Below, piece after piece: positions 25,184 to 32,478 of a stretch of DNA of 64,000 nt (position 1 is the stretch's first letter; the number at the start of each line of letters is the position of its first letter). The stretch covers positions 1-64,000 of the IMG/VR virus record IMGVR_UViG_3300025933_000001. One strand, given 5' to 3'. Both the position numbers and the translations under genes were made by a program. Under the pieces are notes generated by a model. It saw only the letters and a program-made list of their open reading frames with translations, ran no database searches and was not told where the DNA came from. This stretch comes from a virus.

Positions 25184-25210
25184 AGCGCACTATCTTGGTG
25201 CGCTTTATTT
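25184..25210 (+). terminator. Rho-independent terminator
   Basis: AGCGCAC, short loop, GTGCGCT, then TTATTTT. Ends the small-gene operon. Confidence 0.75.
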
Positions 25211-25226
25211 TACCTATATTCTCTGT

Positions 25227-25251
25227 AAGGAATATGTTACGAATATTCCTT
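25227..25251. repeat. 9-bp inverted repeat between two terminators
   Basis: AAGGAATAT-GTTACGA-ATATTCCTT, followed by a related TGTAA...TTACA. Lies between the two terminators; possible operator for the HNH gene. Confidence 0.45.
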
Positions 25252-25280
25252 GTAAGGTATATTTTACAATTAACTTAAGA

Positions 25281-25308
25281 AGGGCACTTTTGGTGCCCTT
25301 TTATTTTG
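25281..25308 (+). terminator. Rho-independent terminator
   Basis: AGGGCAC-TTTTG-GTGCCCT followed by TTTATTTTG. Second terminator in tandem; isolates the HNH endonuclease gene from upstream transcription. Confidence 0.75.
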
Positions 25309-25329
25309 TCTAATAATAACGTAGGAAGG

Positions 25330-26529
25330 ATGGAAAGAATGCAGGTTGGAGAGAAATATAAAACAAAACATTGGGGTGAGGTGGAAGTGTTGGAAATCTT
25401 ACCAAAGAGAATGGTAAAGATCGTCTTTCTGAATACAGGGCACATAAAGTCTACAAGAAAAGATGCTCTTGAAATGGGGTACGCAACCGACTCAGAAGCA
25501 GAAGAGGGAGGGATGCTTCCTGAAGTTGAGTATAAGAAAGTCTCGTCCGAGGATGCTTACATACCTTCAGGAACTGTCTTTGAAAGTAAAAATTGGGGAA
25601 AATTTGAGGTAGTGGAATACCTTGGCAGCAAAAATATAAAGATAAGATTTTTAGCTACAGGCTGTGAACAAGTAACACAAAGATACACTATCGAAAACGG
25701 ACTGGTCAAAGACTACATAGCAGAAGCCAAGATTAAAGAGGAAAAGAGATTACTGGAGGAAGAACAGAAACGGCAGAAAGAAAAGTTGAGGGAAGAAGCT
25801 AAACTAGAGAGATTGAGGAAAGATAAAGAGATACAAGAAAAACGTAGGAAAGAAAAAGAGTTAAAACAAGCTGAACTACACAGACGTAGGCTGGAAAAAG
25901 CAGAGGCTAGGAATGCAGAGTTTGTAGGGTTCACAAACACTGATACTTACGGATTAGAATATACGGTGGTAGGAAGGAAAGGTATTAACAAAGTATGGGC
26001 TGTACAATACAAAGAGTCCGGCAACACTTATGAATGTAAGGAAGGTCTGATACTGAAAGGCCATGTTTTGGATAAAAATCATCCGAAATTTAAAGAATTA
26101 GAGAAAGAATATATAAGGCGTAAGAGCATAGAGTGGTACGAGAAAAATAGAGAATCGGCTATAGATGCTGCTAAAACTTATCAAAAGAACAATTTAGATA
26201 GGGCTAGGATTAAGAATCAGAAGAGAAGGGCTAAGAGAAAGAAAATTGGTGGAAGTCATACTTTAGAGGAAATTGAACAGATGTTGGAGGATCAAAACTG
26301 CCAATGTAATTGTTGTGGAGAAATATTAACTAAAAGCAATAAACATCTAGATCATATTATGCCTGTAGCGTTAGGTGGCAGTAATTCAATAGAGAATCTT
26401 CAATGGCTTTGTCAATTTTGTAACATTAGCAAGTCAGACAAACATCCAGACGAATGGGCTATCTACTCAGCTACTGAAGAATTTAAGCTGAGAAGACAGG
26501 CAAGACTTCAAAATTCAATTTTAAACTAA
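25330..26529 (+). CDS. HNH endonuclease with repeated N-terminal binding modules
   Basis: 399 residues from ATG at 25330 (ATG at 25339 is also possible). The C-terminus has a full HNH site with zinc cysteines: CNCCGE ... HLDHIMPVALGG ... LCQFCN. The N-terminal half has three copies of a GEVEVLEI / GKFEVVEY / GLEYTVVG module that resembles NUMOD/binding repeats, separated by a long charged coiled coil (about 140-205). Likely a homing endonuclease; it follows two terminators and precedes the recombinase. Confidence 0.8.
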   Translation: MERMQVGEKYKTKHWGEVEVLEILPKRMVKIVFLNTGHIKSTRKDALEMGYATDSEAEEGGMLPEVEYKKVSSEDAYIPSGTVFESKNWGKFEVVEYLGSKNIKIRFLATGCEQVTQRYTIENGLVKDYIAEAKIKEEKRLLEEEQKRQKEKLREEAKLERLRKDKEIQEKRRKEKELKQAELHRRRLEKAEARNAEFVGFTNTDTYGLEYTVVGRKGINKVWAVQYKESGNTYECKEGLILKGHVLDKNHPKFKELEKEYIRRKSIEWYEKNRESAIDAAKTYQKNNLDRARIKNQKRRAKRKKIGGSHTLEEIEQMLEDQNCQCNCCGEILTKSNKHLDHIMPVALGGSNSIENLQWLCQFCNISKSDKHPDEWAIYSATEEFKLRRQARLQNSILN

Positions 26530-26854
26530 AAATAAAATTTCAAAACACGATTTTCAGGCAGAAACTATAAATTAAGTTCTTGTAATATCCATAGGAGTAT
26601 GCTTGGAAATTAGTCATTCAGCGGTTGTGTTGCGAAGCCAGGGACATATCTATCCGATACCGGCCCTAGGTTCTATCAAAAATATCCACAAGCCATTTTC
26701 TCTTCAAGTTAGTACCTTCCTACCCTCTTTAGCATCGACGCCTCTACGGGCCTCCTATCGCTTCCTATGGCTATGTGTAAAACCTAGAACGATCGTAAAT
26801 ACCTCTTGATTTTGTGGTATAGTGAACTTTCCACTACTGTATGAAGAGGTTGAT
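26530..26854. other. Intergenic gap before recombinase
   Basis: No convincing gene; a 68-codon frame inside has no ribosome site and no family features. A TATAGT element at about 26816 could be a -10 box for the recombinase. No clear att-type repeat found. Confidence 0.4.
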
Positions 26855-27559
26855 ATGAAACAAGCTATAGGGTATGTCCGTGTGAGTACTAAGGAACAAG
26901 GCGATAGTAAGCTTGGGCTAGAGGCACAGAGGAAAGCAATAGAGGAGTTTGCGACAACACATGGTTATGAACTACTCACCACACATGAGGAAGTTGCCAG
27001 CGGAGGAAGTGGACTAGATGAACGTAAGGTTTTGCGTCAGGCACTATCACAAGCAAAGAAACTGAAGTGTTTTATTCTCATCTCTAAGTTGGATCGGTTA
27101 TCTCGCGAGGTTAGCCTAGTCAGTAGTCTGATGACTCAGCGAGTGCCCTTTGTATGCTGTGACCTAGGTGACAGTGTTGATCCATTTGTGTTGCACATCT
27201 ATGCCGCATTTGCTGAGTCAGAGCGAAAGCGTAACAGTGACCGTACTAAGGCAGCATTAAAGGCCATTAGGCACAACATAGAGGCCAATGGATACCACAT
27301 CAGCAAAGCAGGCAATAAGATCGATAAGCTAGGCAACCACAACAATTTGCACTTAGGTAGTGCTAAGGGTAGAGCTGCTGTAAAGGCTTACGCTGATGAG
27401 TTTGCACACAAACATAAGCCCTCTATAGAGCGTATGCGTAGTCAAGGAATGACATTACAGGCTATTGCTAGAGAGCTTAATGATCAAGGTGTACCAACAC
27501 AACGTAACGGTACATGGACTGCTACGAGTGTTAGTAACCTCATTAAGAGGTGGAAGTAA
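26855..27559 (+). CDS. Serine recombinase (resolvase/invertase family)
   Basis: 234 residues from the ATG at 26855. Catalytic domain: GYVRVSTKEQ with the active serine (Ser11), then ISKLDRLSR and AFAESERKRNSDRTKAAL, hallmark of small serine recombinases. C-terminal helix-turn-helix (MTLQAIARELNDQGVPTQRNG). Could resolve multimers, invert a segment or act in integration; its place beside a plasmid-like origin favours dimer resolution, but no invertible repeats were found in this window. Confidence 0.85.
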   Translation: MKQAIGYVRVSTKEQGDSKLGLEAQRKAIEEFATTHGYELLTTHEEVASGGSGLDERKVLRQALSQAKKLKCFILISKLDRLSREVSLVSSLMTQRVPFVCCDLGDSVDPFVLHIYAAFAESERKRNSDRTKAALKAIRHNIEANGYHISKAGNKIDKLGNHNNLHLGSAKGRAAVKAYADEFAHKHKPSIERMRSQGMTLQAIARELNDQGVPTQRNGTWTATSVSNLIKRWK

Positions 27560-27636
27560 TAACACTACTAATAGTAAGTAACTATTGTACCTACCGTAGT
27601 TAATAGTCTTTAGCTACACAACTAAGCCCACACACT

Positions 27637-27667
27637 AAGCTAAGTACTCTAGTTTGTTACTTAGCTT
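27637..27667. repeat. 10-bp inverted repeat, possible terminator
   Basis: AAGCTAAGTA and TACTTAGCTT, 11-base loop, followed by TCTTTC. Could terminate recombinase transcription or be a recombinase/operator site. Confidence 0.45.
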
Positions 27668-27840
27668 TCTTTCAGCTTGTAAGTAAAAGTCTTTCCATTC
27701 TGTTAAGTAATTATTATTTTGTCATTGTTTGTAGGAAACTAAGGTTTCGTACTCAAATAATAGAACAGTCGTACTATTTTTAAGAAGACTATAGCAGGTT
27801 CGCCAAAGTAGCGAAACAAACACACAGCATTACAAATAAT

Positions 27841-27965
27841 GTTAATAACCCTGTGGATAACTTTTAAGTTATTAACAATGTTATCCACAAGCCATAATTG
27901 TACTAATAATGGTAATTATGATACTACTTAGTAATTATAATCCTCTGTAATTCCCTATAATTCGT
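27841..27965. other. Putative replication origin with DnaA boxes and AT-rich segment
   Basis: Perfect DnaA 9-mers TTATCCACA at 27852-27860 (minus) and 27881-27889 (plus), interleaved with a perfect inverted pair GTTAATAAC (27841-27849) and GTTATTAAC (27868-27876). An AT-rich stretch with direct repeats of GTAATTAT follows (27899-27965), as in a DNA-unwinding element. A third DnaA box is at 29030. Pattern fits a theta-type or plasmid-like origin using host DnaA. Confidence 0.6.
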
Positions 27966-28097
27966 ACACAAACACATATTCTGTAAAGAAAGATTCTATA
28001 GCTTTGCACACACAACAAGGATGCTTCTGTAAGTGGGGTATTTTGTACACAACACAAGATATTATTGCGATAGCGTAATAATACATTTACCCCACAA

Positions 28098-28320
28098 CAT
28101 AGAGATTATGCCGTGAAAACGGCCATATGCTAGTGCGTCAGCACACAACAACCCTCTATGCGCTGGAAAGCGCCCTATAGCCTGTATTATTTGGTAGGAG
28201 GGGGAGATTACGTAAGTAATCCATTCTCCCCCTATAACATAGCTCTATGGTCGTTATCACGACATGTTCATAAGGCGCTTGCCAGCGCATAATATAGCTA
28301 CGTAAGATTGCTTTCTACCT
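28098..28320. ncRNA. Array of small hairpins, possible ncRNA or cis element
   Basis: Six stem-loops in under 200 bp: GCCGT-GAAA-ACGGC (28110), GTGC-GTCA-GCAC (28133), GCGCT-GGAA-AGCGC (28160), GGGGGAGA...TCTCCCCC (28200), GTCGT-TATC-ACGAC (28250) and GCGCT-TGCC-AGCGC (28275). CATAGAG (28098) can pair with CTCTATG (28154 or 28243) to enclose the first ones. No protein-coding frame. Could be an origin-linked RNA, partition-type site or recombination target. Confidence 0.5.
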
Positions 28321-28336
28321 ACGTAAGTAGTATAAT
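28308..28336 (+). promoter_or_regulatory. Promoter candidate with perfect -10
   Basis: TTGCTT, 17-base spacer, TATAAT. A terminator-like hairpin follows only 10 bases downstream, before the gene at 28393. Confidence 0.5.
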
Positions 28337-28345
28337 AACACTGTT

Positions 28346-28366
28346 AGGGCTTAGAAGCCCTTTTTG
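28346..28366 (+). terminator. Terminator/attenuator hairpin
   Basis: AGGGCTT-AG-AAGCCCT followed by TTTTG. Sits between the promoter and the gene at 28393, so it may attenuate that gene or end an RNA from the hairpin array. Confidence 0.65.
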
Positions 28367-28392
28367 TGTTTCTCTTACAATTTATTAACATT

Positions 28393-28938
28393 ATGTCTAA
28401 ATTCGTACGCACTACTATAACCAACCCTGATGGTAGTATTTCTCCAGCTAGAATTAACACAGAAACTGGGGAGATAAAACCCTATAAACACTGGAAACAG
28501 AAAGAGAATGAAGAATTCAGAAAACAGCTAAAACTTAAGCGAAAAGACGGAATAAATGATGCTACAAAACCTTTATTCTGGGAAATTATTCCTCCTCCGG
28601 CGATAGCTGGAGGGAATGAGAAGAAAGAGAATAAGGCTATTAGGAAGAGTAAAGAAAACGTAAATAACATCTATCTTCAAGAGTTCCTTACACTCTCTGA
28701 AGCTATCGAAGATGTACCTATTTTAGACAACTTGATTACAGGAGTAAGTAAATTGGATTCAGGAAATAAAAACCCGATCAATAAAGGTTTGTTGTTTAGT
28801 ATGCTAAGAGATTTAGACGTTATCAATGTTACTACAGTGCAACAATACACTGGTTATTCTGAGAGATATTGCCGTAAGCTTGTTCAATACTTGTTTGTGC
28901 TTTCTACGGCATTTGATAACGAGATTGAGAAGAATTGA
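28393..28938 (+). CDS. Unknown HTH-type protein beside origin; replication-initiator candidate
   Basis: 181 residues from ATG at 28393. Basic N-terminal 90 residues, then a likely helix-turn-helix near the C-terminus (INVTTVQQYTGYSERYCRKL). Flanked by DnaA boxes at 27.85 and 29.03 kb and isolated by terminators on both sides. Position suggests an origin-binding or copy-control protein, yet no known Rep family motif is visible. Confidence 0.55.
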   Translation: MSKFVRTTITNPDGSISPARINTETGEIKPYKHWKQKENEEFRKQLKLKRKDGINDATKPLFWEIIPPPAIAGGNEKKENKAIRKSKENVNNIYLQEFLTLSEAIEDVPILDNLITGVSKLDSGNKNPINKGLLFSMLRDLDVINVTTVQQYTGYSERYCRKLVQYLFVLSTAFDNEIEKN

Positions 28939-29029
28939 CGTATTTTATTATAATACTGTGGCCGTAGCATTTTACCCTGATTAATTATTAAGCAAATCCT
29001 TGATAGAATGCGGGTTACAGGCTATCGTC

Positions 29030-29038
29030 TGTGGATAA
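29030..29038 (-). promoter_or_regulatory. DnaA box
   Basis: Perfect TTATCCACA on the minus strand, downstream of the gene at 28393. Confidence 0.55.
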
Positions 29039-29080
29039 CTTACTCATTGGAAACGTAGTAAATAATTGCACAAAAGAAAT

Positions 29081-29115
29081 AAGCCTAGACAGACAGTCTG
29101 TGTCTGTCTAGGCTT
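29081..29115. terminator. Bidirectional terminator, 15-bp perfect stem
   Basis: AAGCCTAGACAGACA, five-base loop, exact complement. Separates the rightward gene at 28393 from converging leftward early genes. Confidence 0.8.
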
Positions 29116-29121
29116 TAGTTC

Positions 29122-29274
29122 TCAATAATCTTTGAACTCACTTGTGTCAAAGATTGCAGCAGTGTAACCGTTAGACCATGCTTTGTGCTCACTTGTGCCT
29201 TCGGCGTATGGGTTATTGAGGACAGATTCCTTATTGTAGAAAGCATTGAATCCTTGTTGGTAAGCTTCAGTCAT
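29122..29274 (-). CDS. RMF/CrpP-like small protein
   Basis: 50 residues. Pattern G-A-x3-NPY-G-H-W-G (EAYQQGFNAFYN ... NNPYAEGTSEHKAW ... NGY) matches the compact fold shared by ribosome modulation factor and phage CrpP-like proteins. It is the first gene behind promoter 29314 and ends at a strong terminator, so it is transcribed alone. A ribosome- or host-regulating role is possible. Confidence 0.55.
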   Translation of the reverse strand: MTEAYQQGFNAFYNKESVLNNPYAEGTSEHKAWSNGYTAAIFDTSEFKDY

Positions 29275-29313
29275 GATCTATTCCTTTCCATGAGTGGTTA
29301 GTTGATGGAATGA

Positions 29314-29342
29314 ATTATAGAGAGATTATCTTACTGTGTAAA
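29314..29342 (-). promoter_or_regulatory. Early promoter of the repeated family
   Basis: Minus strand TTTACA, 17 bases, TATAAT, with the shared spacer CAGTAAGATAATCTCTC. Confidence 0.8.
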
Positions 29343-29345
29343 GCA

Positions 29346-29552
29346 TTATATGTAGAACGTTGATCTTTGCTTTATCATCTCATCTAGAGGCATTACTTTC
29401 ACTCCTTTGTAATCTCTGTCAGGCTTCAATACTTCAGGGCTTGCGATCTTCTTTGCTTCTTTCTCTGTGTCTGCTTCTACAATACAGGCGACAACGTGTA
29501 AAACGTTGACATATTTGGTTTGTGGCTGTCTGTACACTAAGAATAGGCTCAT
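29346..29552 (-). CDS. Small early protein, unknown
   Basis: 68 residues; EADTEKEAKKIA segment resembles small alpha-beta phage proteins. ATGA overlap with the upstream gene. Confidence 0.6.
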   Translation of the reverse strand: MSLFLVYRQPQTKYVNVLHVVACIVEADTEKEAKKIASPEVLKPDRDYKGVKVMPLDEMIKQRSTFYI

Positions 29553-29773
29553 TTTATCCCTTTCAACACTCGTTTCAAGTATAACTCCAACATCCCCAAT
29601 TCAAACTCTACTTTCTGCCTTCCATTCTTTTTAGCTTTCTGCATAGCATTCTGAATGTCTAGCATTGTCTTGTTAGCTCGATACTGAAGCTGATAATTAT
29701 TTATCAATGATTGTTCGTTGACGTTTACACTGCCAAACATTAAATCTCTGGACAGTTTTTCATAATTACTCAT
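29549..29773 (-). CDS. Small early protein, unknown
   Basis: 74 residues from the ATG at 29773, behind GGAGGGAT. Helical (KTMLDIQNAMQKAKKNGRQ). Unknown. Confidence 0.6.
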   Translation of the reverse strand: MSNYEKLSRDLMFGSVNVNEQSLINNYQLQYRANKTMLDIQNAMQKAKKNGRQKVEFELGMLELYLKRVLKGIK

Positions 29774-29774
29774 T

Positions 29775-29972
29775 CTATCCCTCCACAACTCTAAACTGTG
29801 TTTGTTCTTCGCCTTCCATCATCTCCCATCTGTTTTGAGACTCTATCCACTTAGTAGCATCCTCCTCAGATGAATACTCAGCTAGACAATCAAAATCATG
29901 ATGTGCTGCAAACCAATTCCCTGTTTGTGTATTGTAAAACTGTACACTGTACCACTTAGCGTTATCTCTCAT
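29775..29972 (-). CDS. Small early protein, unknown
   Basis: 65 residues, acidic and tryptophan-rich (WFAAHHDFDCLAEYSSEEDA). Two bases from the next gene. Unknown. Confidence 0.6.
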   Translation of the reverse strand: MRDNAKWYSVQFYNTQTGNWFAAHHDFDCLAEYSSEEDATKWIESQNRWEMMEGEEQTQFRVVEG

Positions 29973-30042
29973 TTATAGCCCCTACAATCGATTATTCTGT
30001 GTTGGACATAGGCAGATATGCCATTGCGTGTTTTGACAGCTT

Positions 30043-30147
30043 CTAGCCTTGTTTTAACGAAGATAAAACCACTTCTACTAATGCTCCTACTGCTAAAGAT
30101 AAGCTACTGACTGCCATTACTGTGAGAAGAATTTCATGGATTGACAT
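30043..30147 (-). CDS. 34-residue membrane peptide
   Basis: One hydrophobic helix (LLTVMAVSSLSLAVGALVEV). Ribosome site AGGAG 7 bases upstream. Own promoter at 30180. Sister of the peptide at 30235; both end at the same TGTTTTAACGAAGATA sequence. Confidence 0.55.
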   Translation of the reverse strand: MSIHEILLTVMAVSSLSLAVGALVEVVLSSLKQG

Positions 30148-30179
30148 TTCATTACTCCTTTGCGTTGTTGATGTATTGA

Positions 30180-30207
30180 ATGATAGTAGGTAATCTTACT
30201 CTGTCAA
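30180..30207 (-). promoter_or_regulatory. Early promoter of the repeated family
   Basis: Minus strand TTGACA, 16 bases, TATCAT; spacer GAGTAAGATTACCTAC is a variant of the shared sequence. Confidence 0.6.
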
Positions 30208-30234
30208 TAGAGTTTGTGACTACAAATACCTGTT

Positions 30235-30321
30235 TTAACGAAGATAGACAACTATTCCAGCTACAGAAAGAGAAACATTAAACACTACAATAAGCACGGA
30301 CAGAATAATTTGTGTTGTCAT
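30235..30321 (-). CDS. 28-residue membrane peptide
   Basis: Almost entirely one transmembrane helix (IILSVLIVVFNVSLSVAGIV). Overlaps the upstream gene by ATGA. Ends in the same DNA motif as the peptide at 30043. Confidence 0.5.
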   Translation of the reverse strand: MTTQIILSVLIVVFNVSLSVAGIVVYLR

Positions 30322-30518
30322 TTGTTCTCTTTCTTGTGTTTGTGGAGTGCTCTAGCAACTTCCTTAAGCTTGTTAATTCCATCATCCATGATATAGAGCC
30401 AGTTTATACAAGCATCCACGTTGTCAAATTCCCTTAGTGTTTTATTCAACTCATCCGACAGCATGAATTTCTTAGTTCCTTGCCAAGCATGCCAATTGTT
30501 GAAAATAAATGGTTTCAT
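30318..30518 (-). CDS. Small early protein, unknown
   Basis: 66 residues; helical C-terminus with KHKKENK end. Coupled on both sides. Unknown. Confidence 0.6.
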   Translation of the reverse strand: MKPFIFNNWHAWQGTKKFMLSDELNKTLREFDNVDACINWLYIMDDGINKLKEVARALHKHKKENK

Positions 30519-30661
30519 CTCTTACCCCACTTCTTTGTTTTGCCTGTTTGCGTATCTGTAATCTCTGCACTTGCCATGCCTGACGATATCAGCCCCACCA
30601 CAATCAAAACTACAGCAATGGCGAGAGCACCAATGAATTTTAAAATTAAGTCACCCATCAT
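30515..30661 (-). CDS. Small membrane protein
   Basis: 48 residues; hydrophobic helix FIGALAIAVVLIVVGLISSG then a basic soluble tail. ATGA overlap with the upstream gene. Confidence 0.55.
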   Translation of the reverse strand: MMGDLILKFIGALAIAVVLIVVGLISSGMASAEITDTQTGKTKKWGKR

Positions 30662-31128
30662 TCACCAAAATAGAATTGTTGACAAAATGTAATGATAGCC
30701 TCTTGTTCTTCCCTGCTAATACGTAACTCTTGCCAAGGGGTGCCCCATGACCTGTATTCCAGCCATGTGACAGACGGCTCCTTAAACACATCTAATTCGC
30801 CTCTGATCCGTACTTCTGGGCCTCCTCCGGCAAGCAAGATCATAAACTCCAAGGCTGTTAGTTCTTTGCCAATGTCTTGCCAAGCTGATCTCACTTGTAC
30901 ATCATATGCACTCTCTCTGATCTTTTCTTGTACATCATCACGAGATAGGAAATAGTTGTCTGTAATCTTTTGTAATTCTTCCAACTCTTCTTGTTCATCT
31001 TCGTCCAATTCCTCCTCATTCTCTTGCAATTCCTTCAATCTGTCATAATCCACATTCAAAGCTTTAACAAGAGATAGGATTGATTCTAGTTCTGTTTTAG
31101 CTACTTCTAGTCCGTCATTTTGTCCCAT
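30658..31128 (-). CDS. Early protein, unknown
   Basis: 156 residues from the ATG at 31128, behind AGGGGGG. Acidic, helical N-terminus (ELQENEEELDEDEQEELEEL) and a beta C-terminus with LLAGGGPEVRIRGEL, WLEYRSWGTPW. The latter block is recurrent in phage proteins but I cannot name the function. Confidence 0.65.
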   Translation of the reverse strand: MGQNDGLEVAKTELESILSLVKALNVDYDRLKELQENEEELDEDEQEELEELQKITDNYFLSRDDVQEKIRESAYDVQVRSAWQDIGKELTALEFMILLAGGGPEVRIRGELDVFKEPSVTWLEYRSWGTPWQELRISREEQEAIITFCQQFYFGE

Positions 31129-31153
31129 GATTGCCCCCCTATTGTTTAGATAA

Positions 31154-31342
31154 TTAAAGCTTATGACGAATTCTCTGTGACTCACTTACCAAATCAAGCC
31201 ATTGATCCTCATCTAGATCGTTTGTGTCTGTTACACACTCAAGCCTAAGCAACTCAAGCATAATTGCTCCGTCTGTATCATCTGCTGAATTTCCCATTAA
31301 TTCTGCAATCTGACTTGATTTGGTTTCATCTGTAATTTTCAT
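31154..31342 (-). CDS. Small acidic early protein
   Basis: 62 residues, acidic (DTNDLDEDQWLDLVSE). Unknown. Confidence 0.55.
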   Translation of the reverse strand: MKITDETKSSQIAELMGNSADDTDGAIMLELLRLECVTDTNDLDEDQWLDLVSESQRIRHKL

Positions 31343-31344
31343 TG

Positions 31345-31490
31345 TTATACCTCTTGATACGCAACACGCTCTATCATTTCGTTTGTGTGGTCACAGTACA
31401 GTTCTTCATTATCCCAATTAACAGCGGCACCACAGACACACCATCCTTCAGTGCTTTTTCAAAATCTTCAACGGTTTTGATGAAATCCAT
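31345..31490 (-). pseudogene. Small gene split by a one-base frameshift
   Basis: Starts MDFIKTVEDFEK then, in the -1 frame from a run of five A, continues with CVCGAAVNWDNEELYCDHTN, a cysteine/histidine zinc-like pattern, up to TAA at 31345. The zero frame instead ends after 38 codons. Either a degraded gene, a sequencing error at the homopolymer or a programmed slip. Confidence 0.45.
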
Positions 31491-31527
31491 TTTGTTTCCC
31501 TCTGCTGTTTGCTGATTCGATGAGTTC

Positions 31528-31555
31528 ATTATATCACTGTGACATAATCTTACAA
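31528..31555 (-). promoter_or_regulatory. Early promoter
   Basis: Minus strand TTGTAA, 16 bases, TATAAT, upstream of the frameshifted gene. Confidence 0.55.
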
Positions 31556-31556
31556 G

Positions 31557-31664
31557 CTATTTCGTAATTATTTCTTTCATCTTCCCTATGTCAATTTCAT
31601 TTTGAATACCTTTCAACTCAGAAACAATCCTGTTTGCATATCTTTCGGCTTTTTCAGTAATCAT
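31557..31664 (-). CDS. 35-residue helical peptide
   Basis: Basic amphipathic peptide (MITEKAERYANRIVSELKGI). Good ribosome site AAAGGAA. Confidence 0.5.
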   Translation of the reverse strand: MITEKAERYANRIVSELKGIQNEIDIGKMKEIITK

Positions 31665-31676
31665 TTCTATTTCCTT

Positions 31677-31796
31677 TCAGCAATAATAGTTGTCAACATC
31701 TGAGGCCATGAAATAAGCTTGTGCGATAATATTACTCCATGTTGGGAAGAAAAGGCAACCAAAATCATCGGTATATGTGTAGCGTGAGCGCATCAT
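31677..31796 (-). CDS. 39-residue peptide, aromatic-rich
   Basis: MMRSRYTYTDDFGCLFFPTW start. Small early gene; unknown. Weak upstream signal. Confidence 0.4.
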   Translation of the reverse strand: MMRSRYTYTDDFGCLFFPTWSNIIAQAYFMASDVDNYYC

Positions 31797-31805
31797 TCTA
31801 TTTCC

Positions 31806-31979
31806 TCAATAATTTAAATACTCTCTAACCGCTTGTAACTCTGCTTTCACATCCTCCATTTGCTCGAATGCTTTACCATCCTTGCAATATACAGATGCCA
31901 CCGTAATAGTATCATCTGAATGTCCTACCACTTCAACATTATGCTGTTGGAGGATTTTGATTAGGGTTTGGATAGTCAT
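31806..31979 (-). CDS. Small early protein, unknown
   Basis: 57 residues (MTIQTLIKILQQHNVEVVGH). ATGA overlap with the upstream gene supports expression. Confidence 0.55.
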   Translation of the reverse strand: MTIQTLIKILQQHNVEVVGHSDDTITVASVYCKDGKAFEQMEDVKAELQAVREYLNY

Positions 31980-32146
31980 GATTTTTGCAATTCAGATATG
32001 TACGCATCCGTTAATTCTATAGATTCTTTATTATCAAAACCTCCAGCTTTGTAATACTTGAAAATAAGTTCACGAAGGGATGGTTCTGGCCCAAACTTCT
32101 TATAATCGGGAAGTTGAGGTTTTGTGTCGAAGATATCTTTACTCAT
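31976..32146 (-). CDS. Small early protein, unknown
   Basis: 56 residues from the ATG at 32146 (AAAGGAAGA upstream); the longer frame would begin inside the promoter region. Unknown. Confidence 0.55.
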   Translation of the reverse strand: MSKDIFDTKPQLPDYKKFGPEPSLRELIFKYYKAGGFDNKESIELTDAYISELQKS

Positions 32147-32177
32147 GCTTTCTTCCTTTCGTCGATTTGTTGAATTC

Positions 32178-32206
32178 ATTTTAGAGAGATTATCTTACTG
32201 TGTCAA
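32178..32206 (-). promoter_or_regulatory. Early promoter of the repeated family
   Basis: Minus strand TTGACA, 17-base spacer CAGTAAGATAATCTCTC, TAAAAT. Confidence 0.85.
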
Positions 32207-32234
32207 GCGTTAAGAAACGCTGTGACAACAAACA

Positions 32235-32468
32235 CTAAGCAATGCGCAACTCTGGCTTAATCGCTTGAGGCAACATCCTAGACACAGCATAAGAATACAG
32301 GCCAAGCTCAACACGTTTTGCTTCATATGCTGCAATAGCAAACCTATCTCCGAGCACTATTAACATGCTGTGTAGCTGTCTAAAATGATTCATAGCGAAT
32401 AGCAATTCCTCATTGCTAATTCTTCCACCATCCAGAAACGAATCGTATATTTGTTGTAAGGTTCTCAT
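32235..32468 (-). CDS. Small early protein, unknown
   Basis: 77 residues from the ATG at 32468 (AAGGGAAAAC upstream). Helical. Unknown. Confidence 0.55.
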   Translation of the reverse strand: MRTLQQIYDSFLDGGRISNEELLFAMNHFRQLHSMLIVLGDRFAIAAYEAKRVELGLYSYAVSRMLPQAIKPELRIA

Positions 32469-32478
32469 GTGTTTTCCC

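Noticed and set aside
26603-26809. 68-codon frame upstream of the recombinase
   Set aside because: No ribosome site, odd composition, no recognisable motif.
26855-27559. Phage integrase with att sites
   Set aside because: Small serine recombinase lacking the long C-terminal region of large serine integrases; no att-like core repeats found.
28098-28290. CRISPR array
   Set aside because: Hairpin sequences differ, no constant repeat and no cas genes.
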